Below, piece after piece: positions 1-10,663 of a stretch of 64,000 bases of DNA. The stretch lies in NCBI GenBank assembly GCA_025449115.1, contig JAHLKC010000095.1, forward strand, positions 1 through 64,000. The letters run 5' to 3'. Positions within the stretch are counted from its first letter, which is position 1; each line of letters begins with the position of its first letter. The notes under the pieces are model-generated. The model saw nothing but the letters and a program-made list of their open reading frames with translations, made no database searches and had not been told where the DNA came from. A program made the translations under genes and the position numbers. The DNA is from Chytridium lagenaria. Taxonomy: Eukaryota > Chytridiomycota > Chytridiomycetes > Chytridiales > Chytridiaceae.

Positions 1-87
1 AATACAGTGTGTGAAACTTCATGAAAGAAAAGGAAAGAGAGCGAACGACTTTGTCTTATAAATAGTAAAGAAGGTGGGAAAAAAGAT

Positions 88-430
88 CACTTCCACGGCA
101 GCCTAAAATATCGCGGAACCCTCCCAATAGCAACGGCATTCCACACAATTTCAGAAGCAATTTGAGAAGTCATCAATAATGTCGTCATGTCCTACAAGAT
201 AATAGACAGCACGGCGAAATGTCAGTATATATCAATACCAAACAAAAACCCGAGAAACAAAACAGCTGAAATGGCAAACTCACCGGCCTCATTCACAACA
301 CTCGCTCCGATAACAAAGAAAGTCGCTCTTGCCCCTCTCAGTGCATCCAGAACTCCACCCGTAAAAATAATCTCAACGGCCCGTCATCATCAATGCCATA
401 GCCCATCGTCCTTGTCCACACGCGCGCAAC
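88..430 (-). pseudogene. Chitin/polysaccharide deacetylase (NodB) remnant
   Basis: Conceptual translation on the minus strand gives two disconnected blocks of a NodB-type polysaccharide deacetylase. Around 361-286 a frame reads TGGVLDALRGARATFFVIGA, matching the family's 'LLDALK..GAKATFFVxG' strand. Around 190-90 another frame reads SQIASEIVWNAVAIGRVPRY followed by FRLPW, matching the 'E..W...AI....G..P.YFRPPYG' strand. Between them is a plausible intron, but the two exon phases disagree. The 'TFDDGP' metal-binding strand is scrambled around 385-400, where DDDGP appears in a third frame. The 'NHTW' metal-binding histidine region is missing, and a stop follows FRLPW. The fragment is therefore not functional as it stands. 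Family members deacetylate chitin in fungal walls. The family identity is inferred from pattern recognition. Confidence 0.55.
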
Positions 431-660
431 TCTGTAATAAAGCTGCGTGGATTGCCCCGAGGTACACCTCCGTAAGCCGCTCCAGGCCCATTATGGAACG
501 CTGCCTGATGGCGGAGTACGGGGGATGGTGTAGATAGGATGCTGGGCGGAGAGGGCTATGGATGTCCAGGATGGATTTGTGGGTGGAGAGGGGATGCGGC
601 AGACTCTGTTGTCCAGATCCGTCGAATCGCACCAGGACGAAAAGTTGAATTGAAGTCATG

Positions 661-697
661 TCACGTGACTGATAAGCATTAATTTGTGTGTCACGTG
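661..697. promoter_or_regulatory. Paired TCACGTG boxes with a GATAAG between them
   Basis: TCACGTG occurs at 661-667 and again at 691-697, exactly 30 bp apart. GATAAG lies between them at 671-676. CACGTG is the core recognised by bHLH factors of the Cbf1/Pho4/USF type, and GATAAG is the core for GATA factors. The cluster is about 165-200 bp upstream of the secreted beta-glucosidase start, a reasonable promoter position. Function is inferred from spacing and core matches only. Confidence 0.4.
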
Positions 698-859
698 CTC
701 TTGTGAGGCAAGGAAGACAACTGCAGTCACAAGGAAAAGGTGGAAACGAGGTCACCGCTGGAGACCGTCATCTCACCTTCCTTTTTGCTTGCTACTACTG
801 CTGATTGCCATTGTTAGAAGAGTTGAAGGAGGCCAGCAATACATCCATCCATCTATCGC

Positions 860-3318
860 ATGATGCCTGCATCCTCATCAGCATCCTCACGGACAATGGT
901 CCTTTTGCCAGTTATCCTCGCCTTCTCATGCGTAATCAGCCATGTTCATGCATTTGACTTTGCTTGGGGATTCGGTGCTTGTGAGTTATTGTTCCCGCCA
1001 TTTCCATTCATCCATCTTTTCTCTAACGTGCTTTATAAGCGTCAATGCAGATTGAAGGCGGTTGGAATGAGGGCGGAAAGAGTGAATCAACTTACGACCG
1101 TGAGTGTTTTTGTTTCAATGCTCGTTGCTTTTAAAATGCATGCATGAATGAAAGTGAGTATACTTATTTCTTCCCTTAGGCTGGTTCCATACCGTCAGGG
1201 CCGGGCAGCCGAACGCTGATGTCGCCGCAGATCATTACGTGGGTGATGAATGGTTAGGTTAAACTAGTTATATATTAACGCCTTTTTACTTTTAGCACCG
1301 CTGGAGAGAGGACGTCGGATATATGGGTCAGCTCAAGGCCACCGCTTACAGGTTCTCCATCTCATGGCCAAGGTGAGAAATCACTTTTCTGTTATCCATC
1401 AAGCTACGGTTTTATCGTATTTTTTAATACTTTTGATGTTTTGTAGAATTCTGCCAAACTGCACGGGGCAGGTTAATGAAGAAGGTGTCAAGTTTTACTC
1501 TGACCTTATCGACGAGATGATTGCCCAAGGAATTGAACCGTTTTTGACCATGTATCATTGGGATATGCCTCAAGGTTAGTTTGATTTTGTCTATATTTTT
1601 AGTATTCGGATGCGATGGGTAGTTTTCTAAGCGTCCTTGTGTAAAGTGAACGAGATGTATGGACTTTCATACGGAACTCATTCTAATCCAACTTTATCTA
1701 TCTACTGTTCGCCTCTTTTGAAATAGTCTGCTGGGAACGATACCAAGGTTTCCTGACCAAGGAATTTGTTAATGTCTTTGCCGAGTATGCTACCGTGCTT
1801 TACGATCGTTTTGGAGACCGTGTCAGAGTAAGACTTCTTGCCTTCATTTTCTTCCCAGCCTCCCCTTACCGTCCGCGTACTCACACGTAATGTTAACAGT
1901 ACTGGCTTACCCTCAACGAACTCGAAGCCAACTGCCAATTCTCCTTCGCTACCGGCATATTCGCACCAGGTCATGTCGGCGGAGACACGGCCAAGAATCT
2001 CTGTATCTATCATAGTCATCTCATTCATGGAACAGTTGTGGATATTGCGAGGAAACGGTATGATGCTGTTAGACGGGGGTGGAAGTTCGGGTTGCCGAGT
2101 ATTTTTGCATATTTTGAACCTGTTGGAGAGGCATGTGAGTGATTTTATTTGGCTATACGTTTTATGAGGATGGCCATTTAAGGTGATTGTTTTTTTTTCT
2201 TAGCGAGGGCTGAAGCGAACGCGCGGCAGGCGGCTGTTGCTGCACTGTTCTTTGATCCTGTTGTTATCGGAGACGTGAGGATAATTCTTTTCCATTCACA
2301 CGTGGTTTTAATGCGGCTGTTTTACTTATATTCTGTCAATTAGTGGGGACCCGAGATTAAGGGTGATCCTTCCCTCCCTGCATTCACCGCCGAAGAATCC
2401 GCAATGCTCCGTGGTACCATGGACTTTTCCGCGTATGTTTTCGATACTCTCTTGAATCCCACACATAATATCCCAGGCTCACTGCATATTTTTCTCTTAA
2501 TTAGCGTCAACTATTACTCTGCCAGCGGCGTCGGCGGATCCCTCCCCTTCTCCATGCCCTCCGGAATAGACTGGCAATTTGTCTACCCCGCCGGAATCCG
2601 GGGTCTCCTCAATTTCTTCAACACACGTTATCCATTGGATATTTATATAACCGAAATTGGATACCCCGTTCCAGATGAACATTTGTTTGAGACGAGCGCC
2701 AGGGTTGCAGATGATCCGCTTAGACAGGCGTTCTGGGAGATGATTGTGGGGAATGTGACGGCGGCGGTTGTGGAAGATGGGGTTAGGTGTAAGGGGATGT
2801 TGGTTTGGAGTATCTTAGATAATATGGAGTGGTGAGTCTTCAAGATTGTTATCTTCTTTAAACTTCTTTCACCGTTTCCTTTCAAACTTTTATATTACAT
2901 CCATTACCACCGCTTGTATTTATTTTTCTGTGCTCGAAAGTCTACTGTTTTTTCTAATTCACTTCAACTTTGGTTTTACAGGGTCAACTATGTCCCCCGT
3001 TTCGGCGCTATTGCAGTCGATTACTTCAACGGCACATTGACCCGCACGATCAAACAATCCACCTTCTATCTTTCCGATCGGTTCGCAAGTATGAACCTGA
3101 CCAGTCCTTTTGGAGTGAGGGCTGCGGTGCCGGCTATTACAACAACTACAAGTGCGACTTCCACGAGAGCCGCAACAACGTCGACGATGGTGGAGACGAC
3201 GAGGAGTGTGGCTGTGGCGACTACAACGACGACGAAAAGTGGAGGGGCTGGAAGGAAGGTTGGAGTTGCTGGTTTGGAGTCTGTGGTGGTGGTGGTGATG
3301 ATGACGATGATGATGTAA
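860..3318 (+). CDS. Secreted GH1 beta-glucosidase-like enzyme
   Basis: Glycoside hydrolase family 1, spliced from about ten exons. Exon 1 (860-980) encodes a signal peptide with hydrophobic core [14 protein letters not shown]. The intron then ends at an unusual TATAAG acceptor, giving exon 2 from 1040 and the joint [19 protein letters not shown], the GH1 N-terminal signature. Later family blocks are [31 protein letters not shown]-like [22 protein letters not shown] and [13 protein letters not shown]. Both catalytic glutamates are visible, the acid/base in TLNEL (usually TxNEP) and the nucleophile in ITEIG (usually TENG), but the residues after them are unusual. A Thr/Ser-rich tail ([14 protein letters not shown]) and a short hydrophobic end suggest wall or membrane attachment. 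GH1 enzymes hydrolyse beta-glucosides in a retaining mechanism. The exact substrate is unknown. Confidence 0.85.
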
Positions 3319-4121
3319 TTTTAACTATGTTTTTATGTGCTAATGTTTCTCATTGGTTTTTTGTTTTTTTTCGCTGCGCCTTTTCTTTGTCTTTTCGGGG
3401 CTTTTTAAGATCTCTTTAATGTCGTTTACATTTCACTTTTGCATTTTCGTGTAAGCAAGCTTTTTCACTTATGCTTCACATTGATAATACGTTTATAAAG
3501 AGAAACAATAATGAAACTGGTTTATTGGCTTTTGTGCATTTCTTTTGGTTTCTTGGGTTTTCGTTTCTTTGCTTAAATTACGCTACGAGGATGAAATACG
3601 TTTGAAAACTGCAAGACTCATTTATAATCCCAGCCTACTGCAGACGTGTGGCTGTCTTCAATCAGAGAGACTCATTCGTCACTTTCCTCTCTCTCCGTCA
3701 ACGACACGAAACAACGCACGTTTAGCCGTTTTTTGTTGACGACGACGTCAAGACGCCAAAACTCTCAGATATAACTCGGGCCAACCCCTCCCCCAATCAC
3801 GTAATTTGTTTACGTTCAAACATGAAACGTGAGACCTCCCTTCAATGTCAGCAACGCAGTAACCCCGTGTGTTCCAGCCCCGACTCCTTAAAAGATGTTG
3901 TCCGGGATTCTTGTTTACCGCTGGACGTAATTTAAAAAAGGGGATTGTTGTTTGTTTACGGTTTTAATTTGAGGGTGACGGATAAAGGGTTTAAAGCAGC
4001 ATCAACGAACTTTTCGGCCACATTTTTTTCTTTTGAATATAACAGTTATATCCATCCCATTCTACGTCCATCGACATCCTTCGGACCTCCCACCATCGAC
4101 TGCAGGACACTAGCTCTCACC
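3319..4121. other. Intergenic, no gene seen
   Basis: This is the 3' region of the GH1 gene and the promoter of the next secreted protein. The first 200 bases are T-rich, as expected of a fungal 3' UTR. The short open frames show no family resemblance and no splice-supported extension. Confidence 0.5.
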
Positions 4122-5675
4122 ATGAAATTGCACACATTGCTGTCAATACTTCCCCTCTTCACCACCACCGCCATGGCCTCAATCCCTCTTCTCTCCGGTA
4201 CCTCTATCCTTGAAACAATGTCAACCCTTCCCTCCTGCACGCTGCCCTGTCTAGACTGGTTTTTGGCGAGCAAGACGGTACCTCGAATCGACAAGTTTCA
4301 GAGCGCTGTGGAGATGTGTTGGTTAACGGATATGGTATGGGGTTTTCGGTGCTTCAGGCTTTCGTTTTTATTGATGCCTCTTTAATTTTTGTTGTTTAGT
4401 CTATGAGAATGTTTGAGATGTGTACTTTTGCGAGCTGTGGGCATGACGACCTTGTGGCGTCACGAAAAGTGAGGTTGGAGATTGGGGAACGGTGTTATTC
4501 GTTTTTGGAAGCTGTAAAGGTAAAGCCTCCACGTCCTCACTCTTTCCCGTTACTTCACAAATCTTCCGTGCTAATATAAGTACACACGCGTGTAATTTTA
4601 AACAGGATTTCGGCTCTTTCTCTCTTATCCACAACGGCACCCTCGACATCCCTACGGCAGAACAATCTGCGGCGTCTTTAACTTCCCACATGTCAACGCT
4701 CACTTCCTGTCAAACAACTTGTTTCGGGGAAACTATCGCGAACGTCTCAACCCCCGTCACATCCGACCAAGCAACAGCGATTTGCGGTAGCGGCATGCTG
4801 GTGAGTTTCCTTTATCCGCCTTTAGCCAGCTCTAGAGATTTTAATACCTTTTGTTTTTTGCAGCCCCGCACAAACTACATGTCCTGCACCCTCGTCACAT
4901 GCAAAAACGACACCCAAATCTCTCCCAACATGACTGAAATCCAATGGCTCTCCAACGCATGCGCCCAAACCCTTCTCCCAAACCCTCCACGTGGACACAT
5001 CCGCATGGGGGGCTTCCTCCGCGCTCCCGCTGACGAACCTGCAACATTTACAGAGATCCCACCAGTGACAACAGAGGTCCCACCTGTTATTATCACGACC
5101 GTTGCACCACTTCCTCCACCGCCTGCACCGGAAACTACCGTGGAGACTGTACCGCCTCCTGCAACCAGAGAGGAAACGGTAACGCCACCGTCACCTAGTC
5201 CTGTTCCGGTTCCGTCATCGTCAGAATCGCCATCGCCGAATCCGCCTTCTCCGTCGCCGTCACCTTCCCTACGGTTATTGTTACAACTACGACGGCCCCC
5301 TTGGGGTTGACAATGAAAAGTGGAGCGGCGTCAACGTTACCTCTAGCATCAACTTTTACCGCGGCGGGCGGGAATCCGTTAAAGACGATTGATATTGTAA
5401 AAAGTGGGGTGGGGAGGGTTCAGGTTGGTGGATTGCTGGGTGTGGCTATAATTATTGGAGTTTTTTTTAAAACCAGTCTTCGTGTTGGCTCTACATTTTC
5501 AACAGCGAAACGTTCTTTCTTTTTACTTTTGATTTGGACCTGGTACGATAAGCCTTTGCCATTCTTGCTCTCATTCCCATTTTATTCTTTTTTTTTCATA
5601 TCTATTCTATGCCATCCGTCCGTAAATATCCCAGTTCTCTTTTGTAAGATATTCCGCCCTTCAGCTGTTGTATGA
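4122..5675 (+). CDS. Secreted protein with two Cys-rich modules
   Basis: The start MKLHTLLSILPLFTTTAMA is a clear signal peptide. After splicing there are two related cysteine modules. Module 1 contains LPSCTLPCLDWF, VEMCWL, MCTFASCG and ERCY. Module 2 contains LTSCQTTCFG, AICGSG, MSCTLVTC and SNAC. The spacing C-x3-C ... C ... C-x3-C ... C is reminiscent of CFEM-type domains, but I do not see the full eight-Cys CFEM pattern. A long Pro/Thr/Ser region (4,990-5,280) follows. Near 5,230-5,290 the frame must change by one base to continue into VTFPTVIVTTTTAPLGLTM and then a hydrophobic end (GGLLGVAIIIGVFF), which could serve as a membrane or GPI anchor signal. The unshifted frame stops at 5310. 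The layout suggests a wall- or surface-anchored extracellular protein. The function is not recognised. Confidence 0.6.
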
Positions 5676-5854
5676 GTTTCGGCAGCTATTGCCTATTATA
5701 TTCAATGATTTCTCCTTTTTTATCTGACTTTGAAAATATCTTTACAGCTATCCGAAAACCATACAATTTCCGGTTAACCCACAATCGTGAAGGTTTTAGA
5801 GCTTCAAAAGGTCGTTGAGAACGTTTGTTGCCCCCGGCGTCCTGTCGCCTTACG

Positions 5855-5877
5855 AACGCGTGAAGGCTTCACGCGTT
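5855..5877. promoter_or_regulatory. Perfect palindrome with two ACGCGT (MCB) boxes
   Basis: AACGCGTGAAG is followed, after a single G, by its exact reverse complement CTTCACGCGTT. Each arm holds ACGCGT (5856-5861 and 5871-5876), the core of the MluI cell-cycle box bound by MBF in ascomycete yeasts. It lies 34 bp upstream of the probable start of the MAT2B-like gene. A dimeric factor site is the natural reading. Regulation is inferred. Confidence 0.45.
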
Positions 5878-5910
5878 ATCTCTTCAGGTTTGTCGATTTG
5901 TCAGATTCTG

Positions 5911-7988
5911 ATGGATTCAAAAAAGAAAGTGTTGTGACGGGGCGAGTGGTGAGTGCATGAGAAAGGGGAAATGGGGCATGGAGCGGGGTGTGAATGACTT
6001 AAGGGGATTTGAGGTGGATTGAGGTGTACCTGAAGGTGGTCCTGTGTGGTGATGAGCTCGTTGGGAGGTGTGGATAGGATGCGATGCGATGATTGATGCG
6101 ATACGATGAGATTATCGATGTAGATGATGGGTGAATGGGTGCAGCAATTCAGTGCATGGCATCCGCGGAAGAAACCACTTTGCCATGACCTGATTTCTCT
6201 CGAGTCAACCTTACATTCGTTTCAAGCCATCTGACCTTTTCGTTTGTACATGTTGTAAAAAGGCCTTCTTGGCCGTGCTGTGGTTGAAGCACTTCAAGGA
6301 AGTTTCAAGGTAAAGACTTACGACCTCTCTTACTATTTATTACTTGTTCTGTTTTGTTTGCGTTTCCCATAATGGAATGCGTTGCAGAGTGCTGACGCGC
6401 GGATATTTCCACAGTTATCGGGACAGCATTTAGCAGAGCAACAGAGACGCTTGAGAAGGTAATTTTCTTAGTCCCATTCGGCCATCTTTGAGCCTCCTTT
6501 TGGCTAACACTTTTTTCCAGCTCGATCTCCGCGACTACCCTGCCGTAAATGCCTTCATCGACAGCAGCCCCTCTCGCGTCATCCACTGCGCCCGCTGAAC
6601 GTCGTCCCGATGTTGCCGAGAAAGACCGTGAAGGGACTCGTCGTCTCAACGTTGAGTCGACACACTGCATCGCTGAAGCTGCGAAACGAAACAATGCGTG
6701 GTTTTATATATTTCAACGGATTATGTGTTTGATGGCACGAAACCGCTTATGAGTGTGAAGATGCTGTGAACCCGTTAAACTTTTATGGTGAGAGGGTGGT
6801 TTGGTGGGTGTTGATTTTGATTCTTTTTTGTGGAGCGTAGGTCGACAAAGTTGATGGGGAGGTTGCGACGCTTGACGCTTATTCAGAGGCAGCGATTTTA
6901 AGGGTTCCCGTTTTGTAAGTTTTCTTTTTTTATTTCTCGATTTCAGTTTTTGGCTTGTTTGCTTTTTATGTATGCACAGTCTTGCCATTACACCTTTTCT
7001 CTTTCAAACTTGAAATCAGATGGAAAACCCGCTTTATTCTTTCTTTTTAGATACTGACTATACTCATTTTTAAAGATATGGTGCTGTCACTGAACCTTCA
7101 GAGTCTGCCGTTAACATTCTCGTTCCATCGTTCAGGTGTGTTGCTTTTAAACTTTTGTGTCTTTTTCGTTTTTGTATGTGCATTCAGCCGTTTTTCGCTT
7201 TCTTTTTGGTCATAACCGCTTATTCAATTATTTGCTTATCCACGCGTTTCGCTTGTTTTTTCGCTTGCTTTTCGCTTGCCTTTTTTTTTTTTTGTATTTA
7301 ACCTTACATTGGCGCTGTTTTTCCTCCTCGCTCTCTCGTTTTTGGCTTGTTTGGTTTGGGGCAAATTCTACTTCATTATAGAATGCTGCAAAGAAAGCGG
7401 TTATGGATGATTTTCAGTCAAGGTTTCCTACCAAGTAAGTAATATCGTCCTCTGCTTTATTTGTGCAGTATCCAAGTTCTTCTCCTTTCTCTGACTGCTT
7501 GACTTTTCGTTTTTCTTTCTTCAGTGTTTCCGATGTGGGCAAGGTCATTGCTTCGATGATTCAAAATCACCAGAGCGGAAAGACTTTGTCGGGTGTCTAC
7601 CACTTTTCTGCGACCGAGAGAATGACAAAGTACGGAATGTGCGGTGGGTGCTCTCCTGTTTTTCTCAGTGTTTATTCTATACTTAATTATCGTTTAACTG
7701 TTCACAGCTATATTCGCCGATATTCTCGGGGTATCCATTTCTCATATCGAGAGGCAGAGCGATCCTCCCAAGGACGCGTTGGGTAAGTTTCCATTTTTGG
7801 GCCCTCTTTGTCCTGCTTATAAATGACACACTGAACCTGCAACCTCACAAACCCTTCATGCCTCTACCTCTCCAGCCTCCAGGCCCACCGACGCGCAACT
7901 CTCGACCCGCCGCCTCCAAGACGCCGGCATCGACGTTTCGCACGTCAATTTCTTAGAATGGTTCTCCGCGTACCTTCAGAAAGCGTGA
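5911..7988 (+). CDS. MAT2B: Methionine adenosyltransferase 2 beta-like reductase
   Basis: SDR-extended/RmlD family, resembling the regulatory beta subunit of methionine adenosyltransferase. In order I see TGASGLLGRAVVEAL (Rossmann glycine motif), VIGTAFSRA, VIHCAAERRPDVAEKD, LNVESTHCIAEAAKRN, a strand equivalent to YISTDYVFDG, NFYGESKLMGE, AILRVPVLYGAV, DVGKVIASMI and GVYHFSATE. The last block ends HVNFLEWFSAYLQKA. Exon 1 (5911-5948) and a 314-bp intron are inferred because GASG joins GLLGR only across that junction. The frame is broken at several homopolymers: A6 at 5919-5924, G4 at 5939-5942, TTTT near 6702 and the CCG/CTT junction near 6748. Each can be explained by one lost or gained base. 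If the breaks are real, the gene is dead. If they are assembly errors, it is a normal full-length protein of about 310 residues. Confidence 0.75.
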
Positions 7989-8080
7989 GAATGGTTTTAT
8001 CATTTTCTTTGGAAATAAATAAATCTGTCACGTTTTATAACTTTCTCACATCCAACGTTCTCGCGCACCTTCAGCACACC

Positions 8081-9964
8081 ATGACCGCCGCCATTCCTGT
8101 CACCGCTGATACCTGCGGCGATAAAGTGGTTTGCCTTGAACCTCACGAGATTGCATTCTTCTTACAGTTGGTTGTCTGGGAGCATGAAGGGTTTAAACCG
8201 CTTGAGAGGAAGGGGGGTAGAGGGGCAGGAGTAAGTGTTGGGGTGGAATGGTACGATGGGAAGAAGGCGGTGGAACATGATGAGTTGATTTTGGAAGAAG
8301 AGGATGTGGATGTTATGATGGATCCTTCAAAGATGGTCCCGGCATCCCCTTCCGTTCGTGGGTTTGGGGAGGACGAGGATGCGACCAGGAATTTGACGTC
8401 ACCAGTTGTGGGTGATGTTGATCTGGGGAATTGGGATGTTGATGCAACGATTGATATGAGTAAAGGTGGGGCATTTCAGGATGATGTGGACGCGACGATT
8501 GATGTTTCCAATATGAGACCTACGTCACCAGTGGCCGTTAGGATGAGTGTTGGAGAGGAGGATATGAGAAAGACTGACCAACGTGATGATTTAGTCATTT
8601 TGGAAACTGAGGAGATGGCAGCATGCTTGCTCTGTCTGAAGTTCGGGGTGTCTGACGGTCAAGCAAGTTTAAAGAGGGAAAGAGATGCGACGGCATGTCC
8701 TGAGCCTAAGGACACGTTTGACAATGGCGGAATTCCTGAGGGGAAACGACGCATGGTGAAAGTAGAGGATGAGGAGGTGATGGAGGCGGAGCAGCAGCAG
8801 GAGCAGCCGGCCGTCAGAGAGGGGCAGGATGTCATCAAAAACGAGGACGACGTGTCAAGGCTCCCTGACAATCCTTTGCAAGCACATCCAGCCACCCGCG
8901 AGGTGACGCCATTTGCTCTCTTTGACGGACCACAGGAAGCATGGAGTAAGTATCTGGAGCCTTCATCTTCTTTTTCTCTCACCAGCAGTTTTTATTCACC
9001 TCGTCACCCTTTTTCACAAACTAGGTTACGATGATATCCTCGCACTGGCACAGCAGATGCAGGTCGTCCCAACCGATATGGACGTAATAACCGTGTGCGA
9101 GCCTGAATGCCCTTGCAAAACCCTCCCAAGGCCTGATGCTGCGCTTCCGACGAACAGGTATCCGAGCTTTATCAACATGCAAGAGAGCGCTGCGACGACA
9201 ATACCTTTCGTCGATCAAAACATGGCCATGCAGCCAATGTGCCCGCTACCCACCTATCCGGCTTACGACGCGATGACATCATTTAGCGTTGATCAGACGA
9301 TGGATGTGCAAATGATGGACGAGACGAACCTCTGGAACCCCATGCGATGGGAAACGTCCGCCAACTTCAAGCTGAGGCAATACCATCGGAACCTTCATTC
9401 GTGGACCTTCTTCAAATGGATGCAGCAACGCTCTTTGAAGAATTGGGCTCTGTGCCGCCTGCTCCATTTGCTACGGGTACTAGCGATAAAAGCGAACAAG
9501 ATACATCATCCTCACCATTACCATCATCATCAACCAAATCCATCACCCAAGGTCGAGTCAATTGATCCACAGCAGAGGCTCGTGCCCCTATTCCTTTTTC
9601 CTGGCATGGACAAAAGAGGAAAAGAAGAAGAACAAGCGAAAGTTTGATAAGAGTGCATACGATATGTGGAAGGAGATGACGGAAGCGGAAAAGGAGGTTG
9701 GGAGAATCATACTTGTGCTTTTCGTTGTTCTGAACATGGCAATGTCGGTTTTTTCTTTTCTCTTTTAAGCAGAGGTTCTATAAGATGTCGCGTGATGACA
9801 AGAGAATGTTGAGAGCTGCGCGAAAGGAGCAGAAGGAACGAGAGGAAAAGAAGACGACGGAGGCGGCAAAGACCTCATCTGATCTCGAGCAAAACACCAA
9901 CTTCTCTACCGTTGCACTGGCCATAGCTACTTCATCTACCACATCTTCTCCTTTACAACACTGA
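8081..9964 (+). CDS. Hypothetical acidic, probably nuclear protein
   Basis: It starts MTAAIPVTADTCGD. The first long exon (8081 to about 8944) is acidic and low in complexity. It contains three copies of a short element: DVDVMMDPSKMVP, DVDATIDMSKGG and DVDATIDVSNMRP. An intron (about 8945-9023) joins AW to SYDDILALAQQMQVVP. Further on, the coding frame switches near 9340 to one containing PSFVDLLQMDAATLFEELG, and again near 9560. The last part is basic (KKKNKRKFDKSAYDMWKE). A final intron at about 9699-9776 joins it to ERFYKMSRDDKRMLRAARKE, a charged helical stretch, then a Ser/Thr-rich end. The MWKEMT...FYKMS spacing vaguely recalls HMG-box helices, but I cannot claim the domain. Basic clusters suggest nuclear localisation. 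Confidence 0.5.
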
Positions 9965-10663
9965 TCTACAATCGATAGCCACCAACGGATCAATCAAGAA
10001 AAGATCTCGCCCGTAGTACTCCGACGCTTATTCCTATTATCTATTTTTTCCTCCCTCTCTCCTTTTATTAAACTCCAACGCAACGCCCTTCTTCTCTGAC
10101 TCCAGAAAGAATGCCTTCCCTCTGTGATTGGGGCACTATTTTGCCAATTTGGGTGGAGGGGAGGACCCCCTTTTCCATACCGCTTCTTTAACGGTTCTGT
10201 GCATAGTTTCGTGACTCTCAATTTCCCCTGCAAGCTCTTAAGGGATTGGACCGATGGCTCGCGTAGCTCAACCCTCGTGAAAAAGCGCCCTTTTCACTTA
10301 CAATCCGATCTTCATCTTTAGGCTGCACCCTTTTGTCACCCTGTTTCGACTTTTGTCCCCATCGTTTCTACGTTCTGAAGCCTCCATTGCTGTTTAACGA
10401 CCACGCGTGTTTTCTCTTTTCTTCTACAAACATACATTAAAGTCTTGTTTCTCGTGTCCTGGCTCCATTTCAGTTTGAGGTCGTTGCTGCATATTCCTGC
10501 AGACGTATCTTTGATGCGAGTTGCGTGACAACAATAACAACAACTGCTCTAAAGAAAAGACCAAAAGAGGACGGTTGTTGCAAAGAAACAAGACGAGGAT
10601 AACATACTTCCACGCCAGAGAAGTGAAGGGAAGGATCACCGAGGAACCACGCAGACCGACAGG
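9965..10663. other. Intergenic: 3' UTR and kinase promoter
   Basis: Short spurious frames only. The stretch 10,010-10,090 is T/C-rich. Nothing recognisable. Confidence 0.5.

Noticed and set aside
187..537. 116-residue open frame on plus
   Set aside because: It lies across the deacetylase pseudogene on the opposite strand and has no domain of its own.
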